NCBI RefSeq assembly: GCF_000247695.1
Contig: NW_004624743.1
Coordinates: 10,205,280 to 10,269,279 of the forward strand
DNA: 64,000 nucleotides
Direction: 5' to 3'
Source: Heterocephalus glaber
Lineage: Eukaryota > Chordata > Mammalia > Rodentia > Bathyergidae
Of this stretch, positions 1 through 12,719 are shown one piece after another. Every line of letters begins with the position of its first letter. The stretch's first letter is position 1. Position numbers and translations under genes: made by a program. The notes beneath the pieces were generated by a model that saw only the letters and a program-made list of their open reading frames with translations, did not search any database and was not told the origin of the DNA.

Positions 1-171
1 GAATATAAAGAAGTTCAATGTGGCTGGAGCATACAGTGAGAAGTGATGAGAGTGAGAGGCAAGTTTAGAGAGGTGTAGTCATGCAGTACTTTGAAACAAT
101 GTCAAGGAATTTGAACTTTTCAAAGAAATGAAGATGATTGAAGGAGTATCGAAGAGACTGTGGATACGATT

Positions 172-220
172 ATCTTGCACAAGCGCAAGGTCCCGAGTTT
201 GATCCCCGGTACCAAAAAGA
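172..220 (+). repeat. ID SINE, 3' part only
   Basis: CAAGCGCAAGGTCCCGAGTT followed by TGATCCCCGGTACC and an A-rich tail is the B-box half of the ID family seen throughout the window. The 5' half is lost or too diverged to follow. Confidence 0.75.
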
Positions 221-462
221 AGAATAAAGCCCACTTGTAGAATAGCTGAGCAGGTTTGCATCACCACATCAGACCACCTCAGTTCTCATACAGCGGTGTG
301 ACAGATTGTAAAGGGCTGGGCACACTTTATTGATGAGATGATAACCAAGAAAATGCTGTGTAAAATAGTAATAATGCATAAGAGCTTGGTGCTAAATAAG
401 CAATATGGATGCTTCTGCTTACTACGGTACCAGTGCTTCTGTGAAGCAGGTACTGTTAACAT

Positions 463-590
463 CACTCCCCATTCTAGAAATGAGGCAGCTGAGCCGCAGT
501 GTAATTGTTCAGACTGTACACAAAGTCACAAAGCTGGTCACTTAGCTGGGGTTCGAACCTGCCCCGGAGTCCAGGGCTTTAATATAATAT
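463..590 (-). repeat. MIR SINE
   Basis: The order matches antisense MIR: AAATGAGGCAGCTGAG, then CACAAAGCTGGTCACTTAGC, then GGGTTCGAACCTG and a CCAGGGCTT end. It is well diverged, as expected for this ancient family. Confidence 0.7.
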
Positions 591-2680
591 ATGCTTCTGT
601 TAACTTTTCTGAAACTTCTATATCTTATAAGCAGGATTCAATATTTGCAAATACTTTAAAGCAGAAGAATGTGCAATCTAAAATATTTCATTTGAACAGG
701 GCATAAAATAATGCCTTTTTAAAAATGAAGCAGAAATCATGGGACTGTTTTGTGAGTATTAATTTGACTATTGTTTTGAAACCTGCCATGTAATTAGGAA
801 GTAGTATCTTTTTTCTATTGTGGTACAATTTTCTTTCCCTACATTACATCACAGGTCCTAAAAAAAATTAAAAATTCAAGCTCCTGTTCTTGCTGTTGAG
901 GCCTGGAGGGAAGTGAGTGTCCACTCCCTGTATGAGCAGCTCTGACTTTGGGCTCCTGCTGCCTCCTCGGGTTTCACTCAGGGAAGGGAAATACTGAGTG
1001 TTGGGGCTCCTGGGGGAGCTTGCTGGTGCTGTGCACACAAGCATGCCTGAGCCGGAGGTGACAGCCATGTGTGCTGGGGTCTGCCACAAAGAGCCAGCAG
1101 GTAACAGAAATGGGAGCTCCGAAGGCCGCCGTCAGGATGCATGTGCTGTCGGTAAGAATTAATGTTTCCTCAAGGCTCCCATAGGGCAACCAGGATGGGG
1201 CCAGAACCCAGAGAACCTTCTGGGTTAGCCCTTGCTCTGCCCACGCTTGTTCAAGGAAGAAAAACAATCACACAGCTCTTCATTTCCCAATACATAAAAC
1301 AACTAATGGGCGAAATGCTGGTTGCCAACCTCTCTGATGATCCACTAAAGGCTCAGGATGCTTTCTCCTGAGAAATGCACAGCGTCGCTCAGTGGAGTTC
1401 TTGGACCTCTCAGCCTGACCCCAGAACTGTCAAAACCCAGACACCTCGCAGCGCCGGCCTTGGGGTCTCTGTTCGTTGGCAATGCTGACAAGACGAGTCC
1501 AGTGGACTCGCTTCCTTGTTCGGGAGCCTGGCAAGGCCAGCCCAGGACATGGAAAAGATGGGGACAGCTTGAGAAAAAGCTTATGAGGACAGTATGGGGC
1601 TCGCTGGGCCAGGCAGGCGGTGGGAAGAGGGAGGTCAGACGGCTCCGCTCCTTCTGTTCGGAAAACACTCAGAGGACCTGACGATTCCCTCGCAGGCCAG
1701 GGTGCAAGGAGGAGCTCACCTTTGCTGCCCTGCCTACCATCTTGTGCTTTGTGTGTTGGTCCAGACAGTCTAGTCAGGATCTAGACTGAAGGAAAAGTTC
1801 AGCATTGTGTGAGTTTTCTTTCCCACAGCTGAACTGAATGTAAACACTCGCCAAGATAAACAAGGAACGTTGCTTTTTCCTGTGTTGTACAATAGTAAGT
1901 GTAATTTATTGACAATATGCTTGATGGTGTAAATACTGAGTCTCACAATGAACTTTAAAGAGCCTGCCAGTTTCTGAGCTTTATCATGCCTGCAGACTTT
2001 CTTTCATTGCTAAGGAAACCAGTTTTCTAAATCAGGATTTGTTAAAAAGCCCGCACTGTGTCCAAGAAGACCCAGGGATCCACACGATACTCAGGTCCAG
2101 TTTTGTTTTGGTTTTTTGTTTTAATTCTTTAACCTGATGAATGGCTTTTGTGTCTTGTAAAAGAGTTAGAAAGATGGATTCGGGGTAAAGAATAGAGCTA
2201 TACATCTTTGCTTCTGAATTTCCCTTGAGACCATTTTTGTCCTGGTTCAGGGAGGAAACCCTACCGTAATTCCTAAGCCAATTCCACAATCCCCTCCTTT
2301 CCCTCATCTATCCTAATAAACCCTGGCCCCAGAAGTCCAGTCTGACCTGGGCTACAGTCCTGGTTTGTGATGACTGCTGTTTACGTGTAGTTGTATTCCC
2401 GAAAGACTTACCCTTGATATCCTTCAAGTTGGTTTTGGTGTCCTTTCAGTTTGCCCATTGTCTGACCAAGTACAGACCCTTCCCCTGTTCTCCCAGTAGG
2501 GACACCCATGTGTTCATGACCAGACTCCTCTGACACTAGGTGTAGCCCAGGCCTCTGGTAGTGTCTCGCCCATCTCTATCATCAGGGACTATTCTGCCCT
2601 TGAACACCTGAGCCACAGGCCAACAAGTGAAGATATTAGACTTCAACTGCCGTTCTCTACTTTCATCTGCGATGCTCAGT
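591..2680. other. Unique intron, nothing recognised
   Basis: AT-rich at first, then moderately GC-rich from about 880 to 1740. Short open frames on both strands overlap each other and show no family signature. I recognise no repeat or exon. Confidence 0.5.
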
Positions 2681-2689
2681 GTGTATCTT

Positions 2690-4680
2690 TTCCATCAATG
2701 TCTTTTACTCTTCATGAACTACACAGGGTAATAATTTATTCAGGTGTACCTATGCTGCTGCACTTTGCTTTTATAATCAATAAAATGTTTCAGAGGTTAT
2801 TTCAAATGATACACATTCCTTTCATTCACTCACTTAAACAGTTCTGCTCTATGCCAAGGTATGAACATAATACAGTTTATTTTTATAATTTATTAGCTAT
2901 CAATAGACATAGATTTTTTTGAATTATTATAAATTGAATTGTTATAAACAGTAGCTCAATGAGCACATATGCATGTGTGGAAAAGTCTCACTAGTGCATA
3001 TAAGTAGAAATGAAAGCACTGGGCTTCATATAGAATTATCTTAACTAGTAGACCCTAATACATTACTCTTGGAAGTGGCTGCAGCAATTGATACCCACGA
3101 GCCCCACAGCAGCCCTGTCTCACAGCTTCTCCAACCATGGGCCAAACATCTTTTTTTTCCTTACTGATTTATAGGTTTGTGTAACTTTTTCATGAATAGA
3201 ATCATTTCTCAGATATGTTGCAAGTAACTGCATGTGACTTCCCTTGTCATTTAAACTTTGTGTATAAAATGAAGTATTCAAGCTTAATGCACTCATATTA
3301 ACCAAATTTACCTTAAAACTTGATTAAGAAATCTATCTTAATATCATAATCTCTTGTAGTGCCTCCTGAAATAAAGTCTTATTTTTTACACTTAGCTACT
3401 GTTATCTGAAATGTATTTTGTGAATAGAGATCTATTTTTCTAATGATAATTGCTCAGTAGCATTTATTTATTCTTTCTCTGTTTGTTTTGTAACAGAATT
3501 CTCATTCACATGTGCGTGCACTCTGTCGTCTGTTCCATAACATGCCCTCTCATCCCTGCAACAATACCATACTCCTTAGTTGCTGTATATTTCTCCTTTG
3601 ATCTGTAGATGATGAGATTAAGTTTTAGATATCCCAATGTTAAACATTCTTTCAAATTCTTGGATAAATCTATTTTAGTCTTCTCATGGATTCAACTTAA
3701 TAATATTTAATGTAGATATTTTGCATGTACATTCATAAGTAAGATTAGTTTGTAATGATTCTTTTTCATGTTTTTATGTTTTGTATCCACACTGTAGCAA
3801 CAAAAACATAGTGAATTTTGTATAAAATTGGGATATCTGTTGCATGAGATTTGTTTAAATTTGTCTAAAAGTATTTACCTGGAGGTATGGGGTGAATATG
3901 AGCTCTGATTTCTTTAATATTATATTTTTTTATCTAAATGTGCTATTTTTATTGTGTCACTTTTGCAAATTTTTTTTCCTAAAGAGTAGTTTATTTCAGC
4001 TAAGTTTTCAGATTATGATAGAGCTCTGTAAGTGCTTCTTTATGTCAGTGTTTGCCTTATATTTTTGTGGTCATCTTCGTAGGTGCATATAGGTCCCATA
4101 GTGCTATGTTTCTAGGGAGAGGAGGGATTGTTCTTTGACCCTTCTTGATCTTTATAAATGGTTAAAGGCCTTACTTTCTATTTGGTTTCACATTAGTATT
4201 GCTAACCAGCTTTCTATTCTGTTGTGGCATTTAATGACTCTTTAAATGTTATGAATCAGTACTTCCAGGTAAATCTTATGTGGCCTATATCTGAATTTTT
4301 AAAAATCAAATCTGGAGCCCTATTAGCTAGTGATATTAGTACATTTACATTTATTGTGATTGCTGATAAAATTTGAGTTCTTTGTCTTAACTTATTTTGT
4401 ATTTTCTATAAATCAAGGGGTTTTTAAGCTTCTTTTTGGCTTTTCTTTCATGAGTATGATTAAGCATCCACTTTGTGTTTACTGGTTTTTAAATATATAT
4501 CCTTAGAAAACATTTTAAAATTAGTAATTCTCCAACCTCTTCTTGAATAAGACAAGGACCATTATTTCTTTGCAGGATTATTTTTTATTGTAAATTCAGT
4601 TAAGAGAAACATTGTCCTCAATAGTAATTCTGAGTCCTACATCATTTACAGATTCCAGACCAGTTTTATCTTAAATTTTC
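2690..4680 (-). repeat. Ancient L1 fragment (ORF2 region), highly diverged
   Basis: Successive short blocks follow the usual order of an antisense mammalian L1 ORF2: TTATAAACAGTAGCTCAATG, ATTTATAGGTTTGTGTAAC, then a long T-rich region with GTACATTTACATTTATTGTG and GATTGCTGATAAAATTTGAG. No open reading frame survives. Exact ends are uncertain. Confidence 0.5.
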
Positions 4681-5394
4681 AGTTTGATGTTAGTGATTTA
4701 TAGGAAGTGTGAATTTAGATGTCGTATCTACACAGGGCAATGTTTAGAGTTCAAATTTCTGACTCGTAATTACTTCCTGTATCCCCTGGGCAGTGAGCTA
4801 AGAGTATTCTGGTTCCAGTTTCGTGATCTTGACAAGGACTCATGGATCTTAGATTTCTGCATGTAATTTAGTCCTCACACACTACAAGAAAGGCTCTGCC
4901 AGCTCCCCATGGGCAATAAACCCAGCCACCTCTGATCCTGATTGCTCTGTGAGCCACCAGACCTCAGCCCTAATGTGACATTTTGTTGTAGGCTAAATTT
5001 GGCACATGAGGATTTATGGTTTCATATATTAAGTTAGAATACAAACTTCACTTTTTGTTTTGATTGTTTTTAACCATGGGGGCGTGGAGCAGAGGGAGAT
5101 GCCTACTCACCAGGACTCTTGACCATATTAACTTGAAATCCATCCTCCATGTTTTCACTTTAATACTCAAATATACTTTAATGACATTGTTTAACATTTT
5201 TGATATTGCCTTACTGAGAGATTCTGCTAACTTAAGATTTTTTTTTCTCTTGTTTTGGGTTCCCAAATATTTCAATCCCTTTATATGAGGAGAAGAAAGT
5301 TTAGCAGGGAGAGATGCCTAACCAGAGTTTCGTGATATGTTGATTTTATATATAGCTACCAAATTTTGAAAACTTTAAACTTTCTCTTTAATGC

Positions 5395-5515
5395 TTGATT
5401 GAGTACTTCTAATAATAGGGAAATAATGCCAATCTCACATGGGTGCTGTAAGTAATAAATGAGTTGATTCATGTAAACTTCTTAGAACAGTGTCTGTTAC
5501 CTAATTGATATTATA
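5395..5515 (+). repeat. MIR SINE, 3' part
   Basis: AATAATGCCAATCTCACATG, then TAATAAATGAGTTGATTCAT and CTTAGAACAGTGTCTG follow the MIR 3' consensus in order. Confidence 0.6.
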
Positions 5516-5655
5516 CACATGTGTTAGGTGAGATTCCCATACACTTCATATCACCTCAGGGAGTTGGGGACAAAAACATGAGGTGAAAGAGATCAACAAA
5601 TTAGGGCTTCCTATTATATACTGTACATGTCTGACATTAAAAATATACTTAATGA

Positions 5656-5746
5656 GGGACTGGGGATTTACCTTAGTGGTTCCTCCACCTGCCTCCCAAG
5701 CGTAAGGTCCCAAGTTCGATTCCTGGTGCCCCCCCCCAAAAAATAT
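5656..5746 (+). repeat. ID SINE with C-run before its A tail
   Basis: GGGACTGGGGATTTA starts the element; AGTTCGATTCCTGGTGCC ends the tRNA-like body, followed by a run of C and then A. Flanking copies of ATATACTTAATGA (5643-5655) and ATATATTTAATGA (5747-5759) look like a target-site duplication with one mismatch. Confidence 0.85.
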
Positions 5747-6356
5747 ATATATTTAATGAAAAATCACTGCTTTAAAACATATCCTAATAAATTTATAATA
5801 TTCATAAAGAGCATGTACCCCTAGATGATTCATAAATTTTTTTCTGGCTCCTTGAAATTTTAATAAAAGCAATTTATTCATTTCAAGTACTGTGCTTATG
5901 TGGGGGTTCACAGGGCCCATGAAGCCTGTACTTTTACCTCAAAATAAGAATTTCTGGTAGGAAATCAATTACAAAATAAAAATAAAGTATTTGTAAATGT
6001 TAAGGATTACAGATCAAAAATGACCTCCTTATTGTCAGGAATTCTGATAGTTCTGACCTTTTGCCTTTCTTGCTTCCTATCAAGCTGTTCTGCTTTCTGA
6101 AAACTGGTGGAGAGAAGAATTTGGGGTCAGAACAAAGTAATTTAATTACTCCTGGCACAGGAAGCCACACAGCCCCATGCCTGTGTTAGTGCCCTTTGCC
6201 CATGAGAACACAAAGAGCAACACCAAGCAGGCTGGGGAGGATGCTGTGCACAGCTGGTGCCCATCGCAGCACAGGGTCTCCAAGTTTAGGAAACCTCAAC
6301 CTTTTATAATGGATACAAGCAAAGTTTCCTCATCTTTGCACATCTTTAAATCACTC

Positions 6357-6485
6357 ATTTTGTTTTGTCTTGTTTTTGAGACAGGGTCTCACTGTGTAGT
6401 CCAGGCTAGCCTGAAACTCGTGGTGATCCTCCTGCCTCAGCCTCCCAGGTGCTGGCACTACAGACATGTGCCACCACACCCAGCC
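6357..6485 (-). repeat. B1 SINE without internal duplication
   Basis: Antisense B1: GAGACAGGGTCTCACTGTGT, CTCAGCCTCCCAGGTGCTGG, ending CACCACACCCAGC. Flanked by TTTAAATCACTC (6345-6356) and TTTAAATCAGTC (6486-6497), a near-perfect target-site duplication. Confidence 0.92.
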
Positions 6486-6528
6486 TTTAAATCAGTCTTG
6501 CCCTGCTGCAGAAGAACACACTGTCTTT

Positions 6529-6614
6529 TTTTTTTTTTTGGTACGGGGAATCGAACTCGGGACCTTGCGCTTTTGAGGCAGGCGCCAGAACCACTGAGCT
6601 AAATCACCGGCCCC
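6529..6614 (-). repeat. ID SINE
   Basis: Antisense ID with poly-T, GGTACGGGGAATCGAACTCG and CTGAGCTAAATCACCGGCCC. Flanked by AGAACACACTGTCTTT (6513-6528) and AGAACACGCTGTCTTT (6615-6630), a 16 bp duplication with one mismatch. It lies only a few bases beyond a B1. Confidence 0.93.
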
Positions 6615-7282
6615 AGAACACGCTGTCTTTATCTTCAGAATGGTCCACACATTCTTAAAAAGATAGCACAGAGCCAAAGCTGCAGTGCCTCTGCTAGTAA
6701 ACCATGAAGAAAAGAGGAGACCCATGGAGGATTGTTTCCCAACATTGGTCCCATTGAGGGAGGGGGCCGATATGTTGTCAGATGTTAATTGGGGGGGGAA
6801 GGGAATAAAGTTAATTATATAGGTAGCAGGATAATTAATAATCCCTCCATTATAGTAAAAGGAGTAAGAAAGGAACAAAATCTATACCCCCTTGCCCTCA
6901 GAAAACTTAAAGTCTAGTAATGGTGACAGGCTTTAAACCAAGAAGCTTTAGGGTTTAATGAATTATTAATTGGGGGACTTGATATAGTAGGAGGTCAAAC
7001 AAAGTCCCCCTGAGGAAGAGGCATTTGGAAACAGTGCACCAGAGTAGTAGGAATTGTAGGTTAAGAGTAGGGAACACAAGGTCCTTGTTGGAAGGAACAC
7101 CTTATTGTGTGAATGAACAGTGCATTATTGGAGGAACTTTAAGACAGCAGAAAGGGGACAGCATGGATTTTGGCCTAGATCCTCATGGTAATGCAAATGC
7201 ACTGAAAGGTCTAGAAAAAAATGATGTATTTTGCCATTGGAAAGCCCTCCCTCATTGTTGTTTAAAGGATAGGTTGTAGAAT

Positions 7283-7722
7283 GTGTCAGCTTTCCATTGT
7301 TGTAACAAAATACTGAGATAGTCAACTTAAAAAGAGAAAAGTTTGGGCGGGGGATTTAGCTCAGTGGTTCCGCTGCCTGCCTCAAAAGCTCAAGGTCCCG
7401 AGTTCAATCCCTGGTACCAAAAACAAAAAAAAAGAGAGAGAAAAGGTTTAGCTTGACTCACAGTTTCAGAGGGTTCAATCCATGGTCAGTTGTCCCTGTT
7501 GTGTTTGCCTGTGGCAAAGCACCATATTGGGAGGGGAGCGTGGGGCAGGGGAAGCAAACACAGAGAAAGGGGGGTGGCCCAGTCCCCATCACAGACACAC
7601 CCCAATGAACTAACTTCCAGGGGCTCCACTCCTAAGGGCTCCACCAGCTCCAAGTGGTGCCATGGGTTGGGGACCAGGCCTTCAACCTGTGGGCTTGGGG
7701 GGGACATTAAGATCCTAACTAC
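7283..7722 (-). mobile_element. MaLR-type LTR, interrupted by an ID element
   Basis: In antisense, CCATTGTTGTAACAAAATAC followed by a GAAAAGGTTTAGCTTGACTC block and CTCACAGTTTCAGAGG is the 3' end of a MaLR LTR. CATGGTCAGT and GGGGGGACATTAAGATCCTA follow further in. No coding part accompanies it, so it is probably a solo LTR. Confidence 0.6.
7345..7431 (+). repeat. ID SINE inserted in a MaLR LTR
   Basis: GGGCGGGGGATTTAGCTCAG to AATCCCTGGTACC plus A tail. Flanking AAGAGAAAAGTTT (left) and GAGAGAAAAGGTTTA (right) look like the duplicated target inside the LTR. Confidence 0.9.
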
Positions 7723-8655
7723 AGTACAGGGAATGGGTGGATGCAGAGAGGAGTTGAGAGCTTAACGCTATCAGTCAAGCAAAGGGTGCTGATGCTCTGG
7801 CTATAGACAGTGGCAGTAGTGTAGATGAAGAGAAATGAATGGATTCAAAAAATATTTGTAAAGTATAGATGTCAAGCCTGGGTGACTGGTTTGATTTAGA
7901 GGCAGAAAAAGAAAGTCCTGGATGATTCTCAGATTTCTGGCGTGGGCAACTGCACAGGCAGAGTGCCTAGAAAGAATTAACTCCCCTCTCAGGATTAATC
8001 TCATAAATTCACTTCTATTTCAGTGACAGCAGGCATTTTAGATATATACACATGGGGAACCTGATTCTTCCCAGAGCTTTCAGAACTAACTGGTGCAGGT
8101 CAAAGATGAGCTGTGGAGGACTGAGACATCACATGTACCATGCAGCCTCGAGAGATGGCTCCTTCTGCTTGAATTCTTAGAAGAGAGAACACCTCCATGC
8201 TATCCATTGGTAAAAAAAAAAATTGCACCTCAGGTTTTCCAACCTGTATGCCCACTTTCAAACTGTGTAATGTACATGTGGATAGCATGCCATTATTGCT
8301 GCTGCTGCCTGTATTAATTCTAATGTAGCTATGTCCTTTTCTCATGGCTTCCTGCCCACAGACATTGCAAAGACACAGCTGCTATGCAGCCACATCCAAC
8401 ATGTACTGAGCCTGATGTTCCCAATGTGGAAGTAATTCCTCAGGAGTAAGGCACTGCTCCGGGTACGAAAGATGCTCTCAGGCTTAGTCTTATGCCATTG
8501 CTCCCTCTGGTGTCCTTTGTGACTGTCCTTCTTTGGTCAGCTTCTTCATGGGGCAGGGAAGGAACTCACTGGTAGCTCTGGGCCTGCATGGTCCACCTGA
8601 TTTGCCTTCCCATGATGAAAACAGGATACCCTTGAGGCCCAGGGTTCAAGTTTTG

Positions 8656-8753
8656 TTTTTTGGGGGGGGGGGGGGTTTGGTACCAGGGATTGAACTCGGG
8701 TCCTTGCACTTGCACAGCAGGCGGCGAAACCACTGAGCTAAATCCCCGGCCCT
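8656..8753 (-). repeat. ID SINE with 14-base G run and perfect 15 bp target duplication
   Basis: Antisense ID ending CTGAGCTAAATCCCCGGCCC. The direct repeat AGGGTTCAAGTTTTG at 8641-8655 and 8754-8768 is identical, so this insertion is young. Between the T tract and GGTACC sits a run of G (C-run on the element strand). Confidence 0.95.
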
Positions 8754-9601
8754 AGGGTTCAAGTTTTGATTGTCGCGCCTCAGTCGCCTGCTTGCCTTGG
8801 CCAGGCTAACGTGAGTTCATACGACCCAGTATGACTTTTCTCCACAGTAAGAGAAGGGTGTGATCCCAGAACATGGAAAAGGGCAGAAGGGTGGGCTTGA
8901 AGACCAATAAGCAATGGTATCTGTTTTAGACACATAAACTAGGAAAGAGCTGCAGCCCTAAAGCACGGCTGTAACAAGGGCAAATGCGGGTTGCAAGCCT
9001 GGAAGACTAAACAAGACACATGAATATAAGATGCAAAATATAAATGAAAACTAGAAGGACCGTGATGTGTTCATTGTGAGTCAGTAAATGCGAAGTTTTA
9101 AAAACATTGAAATTTCTGGAAGAATAAAAAGTATGTATAGACTCTGGAATGATGATTTACATCTGCTATTTTATTACTCCTTAATTAAATCCTTATATCT
9201 GAGCTGGGACTCTTCAGCTCATGGAAAAGACTGAAAACAGTTGGAAAGAATTCAGAAGAATTCTACACAGATGACTAATGGGTAGAAAATAAAGTTTAAA
9301 AGTCAGGAAATGTGCTTGTAGTGCTTCGCCTCCATAAAATAAAACATTTTGAGAAGGCTAAAGATGTAAAATTATTGCAGTTGTGCAAGTGAAATTTGAG
9401 GCTTTTAGATACATTGTTCTACCTCAGAAGAAAGGGGCTGGGTTTTTTTCTGTATCTGTACTCGTGATATAACAGAAAAGAATGAAAAGAAAGTTCAGCC
9501 AGTCACAGGAAATAATTTGTACTAAAGATAGATTCTCTCTTAACTGAGAGTTAGCACTGGAATGAACTCCGAGCCTTTGCTGGGATCTTTGTGCTGCTGC
9601 A

Positions 9602-9710
9602 TTGTTTGAGACAGGGCCTTGCTATGTAGCCCAGGCTGCCCTGGGACTTGATCTTCCCACCTCTGCCTCCCAAGTGCTGGGACTGCAGGTGTGCACTGCC
9701 ATACCCAGCT
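9602..9710 (-). repeat. B1 SINE without internal duplication
   Basis: TTGTTTGAGACAGGGCCTTG, TATGTAGCCCAGGCTGCCCT and CCCAAGTGCTGGGACTGCAG identify an antisense B1 ending CATACCCAGCT. Confidence 0.92.
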
Positions 9711-10006
9711 TCCTCTGGGATCCTCTAAAATATAATTCCTCCCCTCTGTTTGGTGCCATGGCCACTGTACTGCTCAGACTTCATGGAGAAGAACCACATG
9801 TTGTACAAATTTGCACCTTAGGCACTGGAGCATAAAAGACTTCAAAACATTTGCAGGGTGAATGTGTGGATGTTAATCTGTGTGGACACTCCCATGTTAG
9901 CTGTATGCACATGCGATCTGTTTGGGATATCTAGACAATGTTTGTTTATGCTGGAGTTATCTTCATATATTGCAGACTCCTAGCTGACAAAAAGTAAAGA
10001 AAAAAA

Positions 10007-10047
10007 CCTGGGGCTATAGCTGAGTTCAATCCCCAGTACCTCAAAAA
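10007..10047 (+). repeat. ID SINE with large internal deletion
   Basis: CCTGGGGCTATAGCTGAGTT runs straight into CAATCCCCAGTACC and an A-rich tail. The middle of the tRNA-like body is missing. Confidence 0.65.
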
Positions 10048-11916
10048 GAAAATAAAAATAAGTAAATAGGTAATGTGACACTGCTGTAATTTCCAGGTAT
10101 CTACAACTTTGTATCCATTTAACTGTGATCATCAATTGAGAGTTCACTTTAGAAATAATTATGAAAGGTTGAGTTTAATCATGTCATAAATTACACTGAC
10201 TAAAAAGCACATGGTCATAGCACGTTTATGGATAAACTCAGTAGTATCCAGGTCACAGTGGAATTGAGCTAGAGAATTGGGGTTCAGGGAAGAAACTTGA
10301 AGGCTGTCTTCTCCCCAGCCCCCTCCTCTCTGGTCACTCGTTATCTCAGTGAATGAAAGCTGAGGCTGAGCTATGCTGATCGAGTTGTCCAATGTGAAGC
10401 AGCCTCTTTATCGCTGAAGCTGGACTAGAACATACTTCAAAGAGGAAAATTTCCGAAGCCAAAGGAATTTATCAGAGTCCATGTCTTAGCATAAACAATC
10501 GTTTCAGTTGATTGGTATTCTCTCTGCCTTCGTACCATGGAGTCTTACTTGATTAGCCATTTTCTTTTTAACGATACTCTGAAAAAGATTCATCACATAA
10601 CCTTAATCACAGGCTTCATGTGTTTGCTTTCCCTTATTTCATATGGATCAGGAAAGTGTTTGATTTGAGCGGAACCTACACAGCCTTTCTTTCCATTGGG
10701 AAGCAGGTTAAGGAGGAGGAATTTGGAAGTTATTTACCTCTGGCTCCGATGTCTCAGCCTTGAGCCTCCTGGTTGGCCTCACTCATTACCTGAGACACAG
10801 ATACTCTGACACACCCTGCGGCCCGGGAAGACAGCTCTCTGAGTTCGAAACTCTCCCCAAGCCCCGCCATGAAATACGCCATGGGTTATGAAAAGGTCGT
10901 GTTTTGGTACAGAAAATTTTTATTATTTTGAATAAGAAGTTTATAAAGCAGCGAGTCGTGCTGTGGGGAGAGATCATGAATGGTAATGGGGTGGGATGAG
11001 TATTGCAGTGTCATTGCTCTCTAACATGGAACAGCCTTCTCAGAGCTGCCCGGGAAACTATCTCAGGAACGCGAGCACTGTGCCCTGGCTGCCGCCCGTG
11101 CAGCACGAGGAGCCGCGCCCGCCGCCTCGGTTCTGTGCCAGGCTGCCAGGCAGGGTGCAGTCCGGTTTCGCCTTCTCTCCGCAGAGAGTCACCCTAACTA
11201 CTCAGTCAGGATAATTTAATCTGAATGAAATATCAGCACCGTAAAACACAGCAGTCATTACAAAATAATGCCCTACACATTAGCAAACAATCTCTGTCCT
11301 GTCTCCTTTATGCATTTGTAAAACTGTGTCTGTCAGAGCCATCACAGCTTGGCCCTTGTGGGCTCGTAAATGGGAGGCACAGCCCTGCCGAGGTCGGACA
11401 TGTGATTCCCATGCTGAAAGGGTTCACTGTTCTGCTCCGATTCTTTATAGAAATCTGTAAAACTGCATTTCTGCCCCCCCCCCCCTTTTCCTTCCCAGGA
11501 GAACAAACAAGCTATAGTCTAGGCCAATAGGAACCCAGGCATTTTTATGAATGTGTGCTCCGCAGCAGCCAGGCCCCATCTGCTTGCTGTATTAGCAGCA
11601 CTGTGCATCTGTGATTTCCTGCCTGCCGTCGGGGAAAGCCAGATGGCAGTGTCCAGGGTGGGCTCAAAGAAGGAAATCTCCAGGGTACTCCTGGCCATGA
11701 CACGGTGGAGCCAGCCCCGTCAGGACCCAGTCTCTTTGTGCGTATTTGCTGCTGGATGAATCTTGATTCTGAATAATGCGCAACCAAGTGTTCTCTCCGT
11801 TTAAGCTGATTGGCCGAAATGTTTTTAAAAAGACAGAAACTTTGTATCTTGTTACTGCCCTCATAAGGAGTTCTGCTCAGTGCACAGCCCCGCACCCTTG
11901 TTTGGAGAGGGTGTGT

Positions 11917-12232
11917 GGTACAGTAGGTAGAGAAGGGACTCAAACCAGACCCACCGGTTCTGCCCTCTCCTAGGGTTTAACCTGGCACAAGTTATTTAAC
12001 CTCTCTGTGCTTTGTTTCCCCATTTGTAAAATGGGAATGATAATACTAATAGTTGATATTGTTCTGAGGCCAGCACTCAGGAGGGTGAGGCAGGGGAAAC
12101 ACTACAAGTTCAAGGCTAGCCTGGGCTGCATAGTGAGTGTCTCAAAAAAAAAAAAGTATTGCTATGAGGGTCAGGTGAGTTATTCCAAGTCACTAGTGAG
12201 AAGATTGTGTAGCACTTAGCAATACTTACATC
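11917..12232 (+). repeat. MIR SINE split by a B1 insertion
   Basis: GTTATTTAACCTCTCTGTGC, TTTGTTTCCCCATTTGTAAA and ATGGGAATGATAATACTAAT are classic MIR core. After the B1 the 3' half resumes: GAGGGTCAGGTGAGTTATTC then TGTAGCACTTAGCAATAC. Confidence 0.8.
12066..12156 (+). repeat. B1 SINE, 5' truncated, inside a MIR
   Basis: CAGCACTCAGGAGGGTGAGG, AGTTCAAGGCTAGCCTGGGC and a 12-base A tail. TATTGTTCTGAG before and TATTGCTATGAG after suggest the duplicated MIR target site. Confidence 0.88.
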
Positions 12233-12235
12233 TTA

Positions 12236-12605
12236 ACAATAGAATACTTCTGTGCTATAAACAAGGATAAGTTTGAGTCATTTGTAGGGGAACAGATAAA
12301 CAAATGCAACTTGAGACCATAATGTAAAGTGAAAGAAATCAGACAAAGAAGCTCAAATATCATATGGCTTCTCTTGCAAGAGGAACTGAAAGTATAAATA
12401 AAGAGCAAAATAAAAGATAATGGGAAATAGGAACATTTGCCCTTTTGCAAATGGGAAGGGGACTAAGCTGGAGGAAGAGGAAGGGAGGGAGGGAAGTAAA
12501 AAGAACTGAGATGCATTGTGTCCATGCACCAGCTCTCATGATGGATGTGATTACGCACTGCAATCGTGGACTAATAAAAATAAAAATATTTTAAAATCTA
12601 GAAAA
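12236..12605 (+). mobile_element. L1 3' fragment (end of ORF2 and 3' UTR)
   Basis: AGAATACTTCTGTGCTATAA, GAGACCATAATGTAAAGTG, AAGAGCAAAATAAAAGATAA and a purine-rich stretch lead to CTAATAAAAATAAAAATA. The same 3' UTR recurs at 17.5, 20.7 and 58.5 kb. Confidence 0.85.
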
Positions 12606-12719
12606 AGAAACATATTCAAAATGATTCTAAATAGAGGCTTTAATTATTAAATATTACTTTATTTAATATTAAATATTATTTTTCCACTTTATAAATACAC
12701 TGGCATGCTAGATTTTGTT

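Noticed and set aside
7345..7431. tRNA-like sequences with A and B boxes
   Set aside because: These are ID SINE copies with A tails and target duplications; none folds as an intact tRNA gene with a proper anticodon arm by eye.
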